This document shows, piece by piece, positions 11,361 to 23,360 of a stretch of DNA of 64,000 nucleotides. The notes under the pieces were generated by a model. It was not told the DNA's origin, did not search any database, and saw only the letters and a list, made by a program, of their open reading frames with translations. Source of the stretch: Microdochium bolleyi (Eukaryota; Ascomycota; Sordariomycetes; Xylariales; Microdochiaceae); assembly GCA_001566295.1 (NCBI GenBank), contig KQ964258.1:124001-188000 (forward strand), in the 5' to 3' direction. How positions within the stretch are numbered: the stretch's first letter is position 1; every line of letters begins with the position of its first letter. Made by a program: the position numbers and the translations under genes.

Positions 11361-11396
11361 CACACGCGCGCACGCACACACACACGCATACATACA
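11361..11396. repeat. CA/CG-type alternating microsatellite
   Basis: Thirty-six bases of strictly alternating pyrimidine and purine, mostly CA with CG interruptions. A simple-sequence repeat with some Z-DNA potential. Confidence 0.8.
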
Positions 11397-13794
11397 AACA
11401 CAAACTCACAATGCGATCGCTCATATGCCACAACATGCCGAGATGATCCCCGAGTGGCAACTATCTACCCGCAACGGAAGCTAGAGTCGTGCCGGTTCAG
11501 GGTGCCTGCTCGGCTGTTCTTGACGTAAGGGTCCTCGAGGCCAAGGTCTGCAGCGATCATTCTTGGCCAGACCAGCCTCCCAGCGCGCCATGGTTTTACC
11601 ACAATGTTGTGTTTGTTCTGTTTGTCTTGGGACACCCAAGGTGTGGCCGGATAGCCGTGTGGCAATAAAGTCCAAGATGGTCTCGGCTTGGGACCTCGCG
11701 GGCTTTGGATCTTGGGCTGGTGATTCCCGAGTTGCCCGTCCGTGGATTAGTCGGCAATGGATTCAATGAAGAGGTACTCGTCCTGATAACGAGCCATTTT
11801 CGTCGAGCAATGGTAATCGTCGCTGCGCCAGCGCCGTGCACTCTGAGCATGCAACCCTGCTCATGTAAAACATTGTCCCATGTTGTCTGTGGCGGAGCAC
11901 GACACTGCCTATGATACACCTTCGAGAAGCCACTCAGGAGGAGGCGCGTTTGATCAGTGACCGGTCGCTGGCCTCGACTTCAGGGCCAAAGGGGTGCTGC
12001 ATGAAACGCCCTGGTCACAGCCTGGCAGCTCGATTGTTGTGTATTCTGAGAATCCTAGGCGGCTCATAATCCAACTGCCGCATTGGGATGGTGGAGGGCG
12101 GCATTGATAGACAGACCGGGATTGCGATCAAGAGCATGGGGGTCGTCGCATTCTCTGGAAAGTCTTCAAGATGGGTGTGGTGAGCTGAGAGTGGTCCTGA
12201 GGCTGAAGTCGACACTCGACCACTTGAGACGAGCAAGGAGGTCGGCAATCTGGTCCTTGGCTCGAATTACGGAGTAGTCTGGTGGGCATGCAGATACCCT
12301 AGACAGCAAGCAGGAGATGGCTGCCGCCAACCAGTAGTCTACGGAGTTCTCGATCCATCGTCTGAGGAGCTTCTCGTTTCGTCTGACCCTTGATACCGTA
12401 GAGGCAGAAGGGATTCATAATTATGCGTTGCATGCAAGTGTTGACGCCACGACCCCGGCTCCTCTTGGGAGCTCTTGTGCGCCGCATAAGGTTTCAGTCA
12501 AGGGGGGTCCCGCTTCGCTTGCGGGCTGCCTATGGCGATCGCTTGCGATGTGCAGTCCGTACTGTTCCGTCGCTGGGGGAAGCAGCGATGACAGTTTGGA
12601 GCCGACCGTCACTCTTCGCCGACAGTGAGAGCAGTCTTGGTCGCGAGGGCCCTGCACATTCGTTTTGTGCAACGAGGCTGGACTTGGCGTCGCGCCAATC
12701 ACGTGAAGGGGTAGTTCCCCAGATTCCCACAGGCTGAGGACGGGTGCTTGGTCGAACGGCGGTCGGCATTATTAGGTAATTGTGACTGGAGGCGAGCCGT
12801 CCCAAACCTGCAGCAAGCATCGAGCAGCAGCACGTGATTCGGCCGCCGCCATGAAGATCACCCCGGATTTCCAGAAAAGTCGGGCTAGTTCCACCGACCT
12901 GGCTGCTGTGTGCGCTTCTGCATCCTTCTGACCATTTGATCATATGTAGGGTACTTAGTCTGTAGTGGCAAGGCGACTGGCCATCTCCGCCAGAGCAACC
13001 AGAATCAGGTGTCTGCATGAGCCTCCAGACAAGGATCTGAGTGGAGAACGAGGATGGGCATGACACGGTCGACACGGTCGGTCGCCGTGCCCAACCGCTG
13101 TTGACGAGGCTGCCCGGAACTATCCTTGACCAACTCGTCGAGAGGTGCGCCAGCCCACGGCACTCCGTACATGGACAACTCTATTGCACGCGTAGAGACG
13201 CGGTCCAAGCCTACCTCTTGTGCGAAGGCGCGGTAGAAGGCGTCGAGGAGCAGCAGCAACAGCAGCCAGCAGCCGAGCAGTTCCTGGCGAGAGGTGTGCC
13301 AGCGATGAACTTGGCGGGGCCCACCCGGGCTTGACAATCTCAGAGTGCCAGGTTGTGAAGCAGTCGAGCCTGGTGGCTGAATCTAGACCGAGATCAGTAA
13401 ACGAATCGCCCGCGAGGTCCACCTGGTGTGCCGGCAGAATGGATTGCATATACTGTAAATTACTCCGTGGCTGCTGTGGTCGTGTGCAGCCCTATCCGCG
13501 GCAAGTACCGGCGGGAGCAAGCAGAGGGGACGGACGTTGGCTTTGGCAAACAGATACGCAGCATGTCGTCAGAGGATGTTGGTGTTGATGGGGAGCGCGA
13601 TGGGCGCCACGGAGCACGCCCTGGGGAGGTTTTTTGCGCGCAGGTCTTGAGGCGCTGCCGAGTGCGGACTGGCGTGGCTTGGGGCTGCCAGAGTGCAACG
13701 TAGGGCGGCAAAGGTGAGGGCGGCCGGCCGGTGAGCAGCAACTGTGGCTTGCAGGAGGCGTCCACTCACGGGTGCGTGCTTGCTTCTGGCCGGT

Positions 13795-13846
13795 TGTGCA
13801 TTTTGTGCATCCTGTGCAGGCTACCTTGAGGTGTGCATTTTGTGCA
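13795..13846. repeat. Direct repeat of a 15-mer
   Basis: TGTGCATTTTGTGCA occurs exactly at 13795-13809 and again at 13832-13846. The two copies are 22 bp apart and sit in non-coding DNA. Confidence 0.85.
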
Positions 13847-15997
13847 GGCAAGGAAGCGTCAGCACGACACGGGGAAGGAGCGGAGCGCCAGCCCCTGCCT
13901 CCCTTGACATACCGCAGCGCACAGTCATCAATCATTTGATGGCAGGTCCAAGGTTGCAGCTCCCAAGCTTCACTTGACTCGGCTGCTGTCAGAATTCACG
14001 ACGGGCAGTCAATCTTGGAGTGTCTGTCTCGCTATCTCATCAAGTCACATACTCCAACTCTATCCCGGTTCCAGCAGCGACCCCGCCTCCCGCGCCGCGT
14101 GCCATGCCATGCCTTCTCCCGCGTCTTGGGACGGCCTCACACGAGCCTTTCCACGGAGCGCCAAGACTGCCGATTCCTCCGTGAGGGTTGTCCCTTTCCT
14201 TCTCTGATGCTTCGAGACATGGCTTCCTCCAGGACCTGGACGGCTCATCCCCCCACCCTTCGACGCCGCCGCCGCCTTGCGACCAATCACTCGTGCCCAT
14301 CTCTGGCCATCCTTCGACATATGCATGGCTGCAGCCAGCCAGCCACCAGGAGGGCATTGGATTGGCCAGCGACACGACACCACAGTGACTGGGGGCACTT
14401 GGGGTCATGCCAGACATGACAGAGATCATCTTTGGAAGACGATAGATAACTGGTGTCGGGGGCCTCTCGTGCCCAGCATTGCTGGATGTGTGGGGTCAGC
14501 CTTGTTGGGCATCTTGGAGATCCCGCTGCCGGCGACCGACCACAAAGAGACACCCGGGCTCGGCTGTCTGTGCCGCTGTGAGCCTGCCAAGTCTCCCTGG
14601 CTGCAGCCTGTTAGGTTTCCGAGTACTCCGTATAGCCTTTGCCCTGCGAGCCGTGCCCTTATCTCAGCTTACCCCGTGTGCGCATGTCCACCGCTCGACA
14701 GGCATGCCGCGTGCAATCGCCGCAAGCAAGTCTTAGCACGACCTGTTAAGGAAATGGGCCCAGCAGCTGAGCAGAATTCGAGGTGCGCCTCGGGAGCTCC
14801 ATTCTGGTGATTCGAGGGGCAGCTGAGCACTGACGGCGCCGTCGTCCTGCGACGGAGAACAGACCTCTTCCGCTTGCTCGGTGCGGGCCAGCCCAAGAGG
14901 CTCAAAACATGTGCTGGGAAGCCTTTGGCGGCCAGGTCAGCATCGTGAAATGCCGCAGCCGGGGCAGCCATCACATCAGTCCCTTGCATTCGTGGGTGAT
15001 TGATGCCAAGGACAGCCAGCCTGCTCGGCGAAGCTGGGCGGCCAGGGCTGCCAGCCGTCCGCAGTCATTCGCGTCTTTCCTCCATGGTGGTGCTCCTGCC
15101 TGGTTGTCCGGCAGTCAGTGCACTCTGCAGCATCCTGTGGCGTCCAAGTGCCCAGCAGACACCCTGCTCGCGAGGCGCCCTCGCCTGCCACGCCCAATGG
15201 CTCCCCCTGTCCCACTCCAGTGATGGGAACGGCAGCTCGGATCTCTGGCCACTCCCCGTCGGCTCGAGAGTGGACGCAGAGCGTCCGGAGGACAGAAGAG
15301 TTGGCAGACTGCTGAGTCTGGGTCGCGCGTCCACCGGTGGTTTCGAGCCTAAGTTCGCGAACTCGGTAGCGGGCGCTCGGTAGCGATCTATCTATACTCG
15401 GGTCCGTACCTGTTCTCCCGAGTGCGCCGGGCGTCTCGAGGGCTGGTCTGGACTGCATCGAGCCCAGGCTGGCGGCCGCCGCCCCTGCAGGGCCGGCCTT
15501 GCCTCAGTGACTTTCGCAGGGGTCACTAGCACCCGCATGGACTGGATGGACTGGGCTAGCCGTTATCTGCTCTCACCACCCACCACCCACCCACCACGGC
15601 TACTGTGTACGGGGGTCGGCCGCAGCCGCCCCAGTCCGGTCCAAGGCCCCTCCAGTCACACCATTGCCTTCCGTCTCTCCTCCTGCTCCTGCCCACCTCC
15701 CGCCAGCGTCTGACCACAGACCTCTCCTCTCCACCAACACCACCATTCCATGCGCTCCTCCCGCCCGCAAATCCCAGATAAGGCGACGCTGTCGACCTAG
15801 GCCCCCCGGCCCAGATGCCTCTCTGCCGCATCGTCATTCTCTGACCCACGTCCACCGACATACATATCATCGTCCATCCGGCACGCTCCACTCCTTCCAC
15901 TTGACTCGACGTCCCGAGCCCGCCTCCTCCATCGCCACCCCGTCTGCGATCAACCCGTCACCGCGTGCCAGCCGACCTCGCTGGGCCCGTCGCAATC

Positions 15998-18947
15998 ATG
16001 GCTCGACGGCGCCAGGTCGAGACGGATTCCGACACCCTCTCGCACACCATGTCTTCGTCGACGTCGGACAGGAAGGACTCTAACGAAAAGGTTCGGCCTC
16101 CCCATTGCGATCCCTCAGCATTCCTCGGCATCGTTGCGGTGGACAAGGAACAATGGCAGGACGAATCATGGCTGACCACATGCCCTTACCAACAGCAGAG
16201 CGCCATCGATGTAGAAATCAGCGACACTGAACGCATCTTTGAGGACGAACTCAACGTCACCGAAGATGACTTGCGCAAAGCAAAGGACTTTGCCGAGACG
16301 ATAGACCTTGAGACCACGAAGAAGGTGAGCCTCGACTCTCTCAATGTCAATCACAGCATTGTCGACAACCAGCAAACCTACCGCCAACACAACATTTGTC
16401 ATGGCTGGATTTCCGGACGCACTGAGCTTGGAAAAGGATGCCTCTGGGAGAGCCTTCCTGCTAACGACGGTCATCGCAGATGATGGAAAATGTTCTCAAG
16501 ATTCATGAACGCGACCCGAACTTCCCGTTTGCTGTCCTCGTCAGGATACACGAGTTTCTCAGCAACGAAGATGTCTTTGAGCGACCCGAGAAGCACGAGG
16601 ATTTGATTTGGGAAATGAAGCTTGAAGCTGCCTTGATCACAAACAACAGCCCATACGCCGAGGTCCGAGCCGTTGTGTCGAATGAAGACGACCCCGACAT
16701 GCCCAGCTCAACGATCCGCATGTGGACGATCGGCATCGCCTTCTCCATCTTCCTTGCGTTCATCAACCAGCTATTCTCGATCCGACAACCACAGATATTT
16801 GTCGAGTCGAACGTCGCCCAGCTGCTGGCGTACCCGGTTGGCAAGGCGTGGGAGAAGCTGATGCCCGACTGGGGCTTCACTTTGTGGGGTATCCGGCACA
16901 GTCTCAATCCCGGACCTTTCAACAAGAAGGAGCACATGCTCATCGCCATCATGGCCACGACTTCAAAGTCTCTCCCGTACTCGCAGTACATCGTCTGGAC
17001 GCAGGTGATGCCGCATTGGTTCAACCAACAGTGGGCACGCAGCTTCGGCTACCAGATCCTCATTGCTATCTCGACCAATTTCCTTGGCTATGGTCTCGCA
17101 GGCCTCACTCGCCGCTTCCTGGTCTACCCATCGTATTGCGTGTGGCCAGCGACTCTCGTCACGGTTGCGCTCAACTCAGCACTGCATAATGAATCGAACT
17201 TCCCTGTGCCAGGGCCGCTGAGGAAGATCTTCACCATGTCCCGGTTCAAGTTTTTCATGCTTGCCTTCGGCGCCATGTTTGTCTATTTCTGGCTCCCAAA
17301 CTGGCTCGTGCCAGTCATGACGGCCTTTTCGTGGATGACATGGATTGCGCCGAAACACCGGGACCTCAACATCCTTACTGGTTTCAACAACGGTATGGGC
17401 CTGCTCAACTTCTGGCCCACGTGGGATTGGAACGTGCTTCTATTCACGGGCATCGACCCGCTCATGGTCCCTGCGTTCTCAACCTTCAACTCGGTTGCTG
17501 GCTGCTTTGTCCTCGGCTGGCTCTCAGTCGGCTTGTGGTATGCCAACGTCTGGAACACTGGATACATTCCCATCGTTAGCAACAAGATGTTCAACCACTG
17601 GGGCGGCATCTACAACGTCAGCATGGCACTCAACGAGCAAGGTCTTTACGACAACGAAAAGTACATGAACTACTCGGCTGTCTATCTCAGCGCTGCACAG
17701 GTTGTCGCCTACTTCTCCTTCTTCGCGGTATACTCATCAACGGTCATGTACGTGACCTTGTTCCACCGCTACGAGATCGCCATGGGCTTCAAGAGCCTGT
17801 GGCGCTCGCTTCGCAATCGCGGCCCTAGACAAGGAAGTCTCGCTTCGGGAGACTACGAGGATGTCCACGTCCGCCTCATGAGGGCATACCCTGAGGTGTC
17901 GGAGTACTGGTACTTTGGCGTGCTCGTCGTGGCTGCTGCTACTGGCATGGCCGGTATCGCTACCTACCCGACCTACACTACAATCGGCGTCGTGCCGTAT
18001 GGCATCATCCTAGCCTTGCTCTTTGTGGTTCCTACGGGCATCATCCGAGCCATGACCGGCGTGGAGGTCACACTCAACGTGCTGGCCGAGTTCATTGGTG
18101 GCATGTGGGTCGAGGGCAATGCCCTCGCCATGAACTTCTTCAAGTCGTTTGGTTATGTAACATGTGCGCATGCACTCTCGTTCTCCAACGACTTGAAGCT
18201 GGCCCACTACCTCAAGGTTCGTACTCTTTCTTCTCTCTCATACTGCCCTCCTTACATACTTGCTGACTTGAACCCGTGTAGATTGCACCACGTCAGACTT
18301 TTGCCGCGCAGATGGTGGCGACCCTTATCTCCACCTTTGTCTGTGTGGGTGTGTTCCAGTTCCAAATGGACATTCCGGATGTCTGCACACCAGACGCCCC
18401 GATGCGGTTTACTTGCCCGACACCACAGACATTCTACACAGCCTCGGTCCTGTGGGGCACGATTGGCCCGCTTAAGATCTTCGGCGCCAACGGCCAGTAC
18501 TCGTGGTCCCTCCTCGGCTGGCCGATTGGATTTGCGGCGCCGCTGCTCTTCTATCTCCTCATTCGCAAGTACCCGCGCAACCGCTTTGTGCGGCAGATCC
18601 ACCCTGTCGCCATCTGGACCGGCGCCCTCAACTACTGCCCATACTCGTTCTCGTACATGTGGCCATCCGTACCGATCGCGTGGCTCTCTTGGATCTACAT
18701 CCGCGGCCGGTACCTCGCCTTCTGGTCCAAGTACAACTTTGTCCTGTCGGCCGCCTTCTCCGCGGGTGTCGCCATCGCGGGCATCCTCATGCTCTTCACC
18801 GTGCAGTGGTACGGAATCGAGATCAAGTGGTGGGGCTCGACGCAGGCCGTCGCGGGCTGCGAGGGCAAGCCGTGCCTACTCAAGACTCTGGGCCCGAACG
18901 AGCGGTTCTACCCATGGTGGGACGGGACGCGCGTCCCAGCGCCATGA
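15998..18947 (+). CDS. OPT-family oligopeptide transporter
   Basis: Proton-coupled plasma-membrane importer of small peptides or peptide-like substrates. Exons are 15998-16324, 16480-18216 and 18282-18947, giving 909 residues. Both introns (155 and 65 bp) are phase 0, with GTGAGC and GTTCGT donors and branch points CTAAC and CTGAC. The long hydrophilic N-terminus (about 200 residues) is typical. Family hallmarks are visible: NPGPFNKKEH just after the first membrane segment, SLPYSQY shortly after it, and KIAPRQTF across the second exon junction. About 14-16 hydrophobic segments follow, ending in a short polar tail. The open frame begins at a GTG at 15965; the first ATG in frame is 15998 (MARRRQ). 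The gene is convergent with the peroxidase gene downstream. Substrate (tetra/pentapeptides, glutathione or siderophore-like compounds) cannot be read from the sequence. Confidence 0.93.
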
Positions 18948-20143
18948 GGATCGGGACTGGGGAAAGGGGAGTTGACGACGACTTGCTGGGCTTTTAAATG
19001 ATTTATTGGGCAATATGTATACCTGGGATCTTTGTATTTGACAAGCGGGATGACTGGAGTTTCGTGATGGAGCAAACACTTACTATTACTACTTTTGGGT
19101 TATCCACCGTGTACTTTTCAGGATATGGGAACGGCATGTCATGGCGCTTATCCGCCTGGGAATAAAGGGTTCGAGCCGTTATGAGTTGAACACCAACAGT
19201 ATGTAGTCTGCAGGAAAGATCGGAAAGAAGAATTCCAAGTAAAGACGAAGAAAGACTATGTTCAGTCTGACTAGATGCGAAGGGGCGCGACTTGACCTGT
19301 GAGAGCCATGTTAGGTGACGATGTTGGGTGTGTGGTGCCGTCCTGGTCGAGGACGCTGAGAGAGCAGTTGTCTTCATGTTGTTGTCATGATCCTCCTTAC
19401 AATAGGGTGACTATGGCTCAGATATTTCCAAGGGAGCTTCTGACCCAGGTGAGAATCACAACGATGGTGTAAGCCTTTTGGTTTTTCTGTCTGCTCCAAT
19501 AGATTAAATGGAAAGATTTTAAACTCAAGATTGTAGTTTGCACCGTCTTCAGCTAGCTGCTTATCTGTTTCTCTTCCTTTGCCCCCATGAGCTCGGCCTT
19601 TTTGTTTTACTTTGTTCAGGCGTTTTCTGCTTAGCCCTCAATTCAAGTTTCGGGTGCGTTTATTTCATTTCGGCTGTTATTGTTGGCTGTGTAGGAGGGC
19701 AAAAAAGAGAATCAACCGAAAAGACTGAAAAGTAAGACTGGACATGGCCACCGGCCGTCATGGGCGGGGGCGCGGAGCATTATCGAGGCATGCGGTCGTT
19801 TAATGACATTGCAAAGGATGAACGAAACGATCACAGTTAGCCGTGGATGGTCGCTGGGGCATTCAGTCCGGTCTTCTTATTGTAATTGACAAGGCCCATT
19901 GCCGTTTGTCTGACGTTGTGATTTGTGATACATCTGCTGCGATTACGACTGCCATTTCCCGGCCAGCAATATTATCTCTCTCGTTTTCTATTAGTGCCAT
20001 AACATCCTCCTCATCGGATCTTCGATTACCCCGGGCCTCCCTTGTTTGGTGCCAGCGAGTGATTCACTGCAGTGTGGGCGATATCAGGAGACTGCCGTCG
20101 TGGCGTCCGAAGCTCTCGCGTGGAGACGAGGGCAGACGTCCAT
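18948..20143. other. Intergenic region between convergent genes
   Basis: No supported gene. It holds the 3' flanks of the OPT and peroxidase genes and is more AT-rich than the genes around it. Confidence 0.5.
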
Positions 20144-21318
20144 CTAGCGCGGCAGGGGCAGGACCCGGGTGATGTCAGTCAGCTGGTTCATATTAGTCAC
20201 GCCGAGCATGCTCATGCGGAAATAGGCCGCGGCGTACGCCTGTAGTGGTAGATTCGAGATCTGTTAGCGAGTTCTCTCACGTCTAATACGGGGAAAAGAA
20301 TCAAGCAGAGCAATTCCAAACATACCGGCACCCAGCGCCCTTGCCCCCCCGGCGCGGCGAAGCTGTCCCACTGCGCCCTCGTCGCGCCGAAGTTGGCGAC
20401 GTTCCGATCGCTCGGGAACACGAGCACGTTGGTCCTGTTGTCGTTGGTCCTCGTCTCGGTGTAGTACCGCGTGTCCCAGCGGTCGGGCGTCGAGTCCTGG
20501 CTGGCCCCCGCGCGGCTCGGGTCGAAGGTGCGCTGCCGGCTCGTGCTGTGCGCGCCGAGCAGCGCGACGAGGTCCGCCGCCGTGAACGTCTTGGCGGCGA
20601 ACAGGTCGATGAGCTCCTGCGCCGACTGCCGCGGTCCCGGGATCCTGCCCGTGGGGCCCGGGGTCGCATTGTCCCGGCGGCCCGCGAAGCTCCGGATCCG
20701 CGGACCTCCGGGGCACACGACGGTCGCGACGTTGGCGGCGAGCTGCACGATGTCGGCCATCCCGGGCCTGTTGGCCGTGTGGGAGGCGTACTTGTCGTAG
20801 AGCCCCTTCTCGAAGCCCGCGACGTCCTGCAGCCCGGTGTTCTCCCGGCGGGACAGCTCCCCCGCGGCGCCGGAGAGGATGATGCTCCCGTCCGCGCCGC
20901 CGTAGGGGGAGGTCCGGTCCCACGCCGCGGCGTCGTGGAAGCCCAGCCGGATCGCGGCGCGGGCGCGGTCCGAGCACCCGGCGAAGGCGGCGGCGAGGTC
21001 GTCGGCGATGTACTTCCACACGCAGAGCCTGTCCTTCTTGCAGGCGTCCGAGTTCAGGGAACCGGGGGCCTTGTAGGTGAGCCTGTTGTCGGCGGCGGCC
21101 GGGGACGAGCCTCGCAGGATGCCTGCGATGTCGGTGCCGACGGGCGTGCTTGCGGCGGAGGCGAGCAGGTCCCCGAGTAACTCGGTCGAGCGGCCGGTAA
21201 GGATGACCTCGTCGCGGGCGTAGATGTCGGCGAGGGTGTGGTCCATGCCTGGGTATGCGAGGGTCAAGACGGCGTGGTGGCTCGCGGCCGCCAGAGTGAG
21301 GAGGGTGGAGGATTTCAT
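20144..21318 (-). CDS. Secreted class II haem peroxidase
   Basis: Hydrogen-peroxide-dependent oxidase of the plant/fungal peroxidase superfamily, acting outside the cell. On the minus strand the first exon is 21318-20326 and the second 20239-20144. The 86-bp intron has a GTATGT donor and CTACAG acceptor and is phase 0. The 362-residue product begins with a hydrophobic secretion signal (about residues 1-22). Distal Arg124 and His128 lie in IRLGFHDAA, with Asp129 and GGADGS as calcium ligands. Proximal His257 lies in LLGAHSTSR. The 129-residue spacing of the two histidines equals that in lignin peroxidase. I cannot identify a manganese site or a surface tryptophan for long-range electron transfer, so a generic low-potential ascomycete enzyme is more likely than a ligninolytic one. 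Upstream ATG context and signal peptide support the start at 21318. Confidence 0.9.
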
Positions 21319-23360
21319 TGTGAGATGAGGAGTTTAGTCTGTAGCGATGGGTGGAGTGATCGGATCGGACAACGAGATGATGCCGGGGTGGCTAATATTA
21401 ACGAACGACGTAGTAAAGAAGGGAAAGCAGGTGTGCTAGCCAAATATCATGGTACTCAACATGTAGCTGTTGAAGACCTTGCTGGGCAATGGTTATGTAG
21501 GACTCTGTGCCTGGGCCCAAGTGACCTTTATATTTACACGAGTTTCTCTTCGATGCATGATGACATGTATCTGCTTCTACCTGCTGACCATCCTCCGAGA
21601 GAGGGCTGGCGAACAGGCGCAGCCAGGCTGAAAGAAACCCGACAGCAAGCCGAGGCTTCGCAGCCTCTGTGCTCACGATGCATGTTCAGCTCGTCAGAGT
21701 GATATTTGTGGCGTCGTATCGCTTACATTTCCGCAAGCCGACTTCTCTGCCCCCCGAGAGCGCAGAGCGTGGGATATATGCAGGCTTGGTGTGCCTGAAA
21801 CGGGGGGACCTTGGTACCTGCACGAGGCAAGCAGCACACTGCATTAGGTCGAAAGGGGATCAATCATTTTGTTGCTTACAACACTCCTTGGTAAGTACGA
21901 TATGTGCAAGCCCGTTCGATGGATGTCACAAACTACGACGACGTCGGGTGGATGTATCGGGGATTGGTGACATCGAATGTGGAACTCGACATTGGCGAGC
22001 ACTAGGTTTCCGGAGCCGCAACAGCAAGAGAGGAAGCATGCTCTGATTCCCGTCAAAGGGATTTCCCATCTAGTTCGGGAACCCTAGAGCTAGCAAGCCG
22101 ATCAGCTGTGGAGCGAGCCTGCTGGTGATCTGCAGGGCCTTTTTGTTCGAACATTGTATGTGGACACTTCTGCTGCATATGCTTGCGCGTATGCATGCAG
22201 AACTACGGATATGGTCCCGATTCGCACCGGAATGTTGGCGGACTTGAAGATACGAGCGGTGAAGCTCGTGCCCCTTTCTGTAAGTCCTGCCGACAAGAAG
22301 GGAGGATGCGTGATGCACTGCGAGAGAGTTTACTCGGACAGGCCGGGTGCTGCTGCATCCCAAGACCCAGAAACGCTCACCTTGCGAAGACCGGCCGGTG
22401 TGACGGCGGCATGCATGTCCATCGACCGCGCAAGCCCGGAAGCCCATGTCCCCCGTCAAGTCTCCGATTGGATGGATGAGGGATCCGAATAATCCTTGCG
22501 AGTGCCGAGACTTGCAGGCGCCACTCCCGCGCCTTGGGCCTGCACACCACACAAACCTTGAGCCTCGATGTTGCACGACCTTGGCCGCAGCTGGCTCTCT
22601 TACATGGACCATGGGCTCCAAGAACCTTTCAGCCCCAGCTCCCGATGGCCTGCCGCTGCTTACATTTCGGGCGAGCCCATGCTAATTTTATCCATGTGCA
22701 GCTTACACGCAAAAAGCATCTCACCCTCACGCATGCGCCCTGGGCCGGCGTTCCTGGCGCGGAGCCTGCGAGGCAAGGTTTCTCTTTGTTCCTGGTTCCC
22801 ATGCACGTCATGGTCACCCAGGGAATCAGCATGTCTCGCCGCGGAGGCGTCTCCTTTGTCTGCTGTCGGATGCTGTTCGGATTCCCCGTGTAGCCTCAAT
22901 CTCACCCCGTCGTGTCCTCCTTCGGCGCAACACGGATGTCTCGTCTTGCGCGAACCGGGGCACGATCTTCTTCGGGTAGATATTGCAGCTTTCAACAGAT
23001 TTGAAGAGGAAAACCTTGTTCCGCGTGATGTAAGCTCATCTGCGTCGGACGAGACAGGCGAGTAGACTACTACATCGGACGTCCTTTCCTCTCATGGAGT
23101 GTGACCGGTCGTTTTCAAGGGGAGCGTCGGTCAAGATCTTTCTCACACTTCGGGACATTACGGCAGACGAACGTCGGTGGCCGACCTGCGAGCCTTCTGG
23201 TCTGCAGTGGCGAGCACATTTAGGGTCTACCTGCAGGGAAGTCAATGCTTTGAGAAGTCTACTGCAGAGTTCTAGTCGCGGCTCTTCCCGGAGAATTATC
23301 TGGTGTCTTCGTCAGTTTCCACGTAGTCCGTTCGACCCGCTCGATCCCATAGGGTTGCAA
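21319..23360. other. 2-kb intergenic region
   Basis: No supported gene. Frames of up to 270 codons on the plus strand at the right edge are antisense shadows of the asparaginase gene. The left end is the peroxidase promoter. Confidence 0.5.

Larger units (their letters stand above)
8824..15997. other. 7.2-kb stretch with no supported gene
   Basis: No frame exceeds about 180 codons and none shows a domain, signal peptide or sensible exon chain. The part from 9090 to 9340 is AT-rich and may include 3' flank of the large gene. The stretch holds simple and short tandem repeats near 10.8, 11.4 and 13.8 kb. The last 400 bp before the OPT gene are pyrimidine-rich (CT tracts), typical of a fungal promoter and leader. 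Base composition elsewhere is close to that of the coding regions and lacks the AT-rich look of RIP-mutated transposons. A non-coding transcript or a gene of many small exons cannot be excluded. Confidence 0.5.

Noticed and set aside
20341..21180. 279-codon plus-strand frame
   Set aside because: Antisense to the peroxidase, whose catalytic motifs are clear; the plus frame is Gly/Arg/Val-rich noise.
22070..22621. 183-codon minus-strand frame
   Set aside because: No domain, overlapped by equally long plus-strand frames, and no supporting promoter or splice signals.
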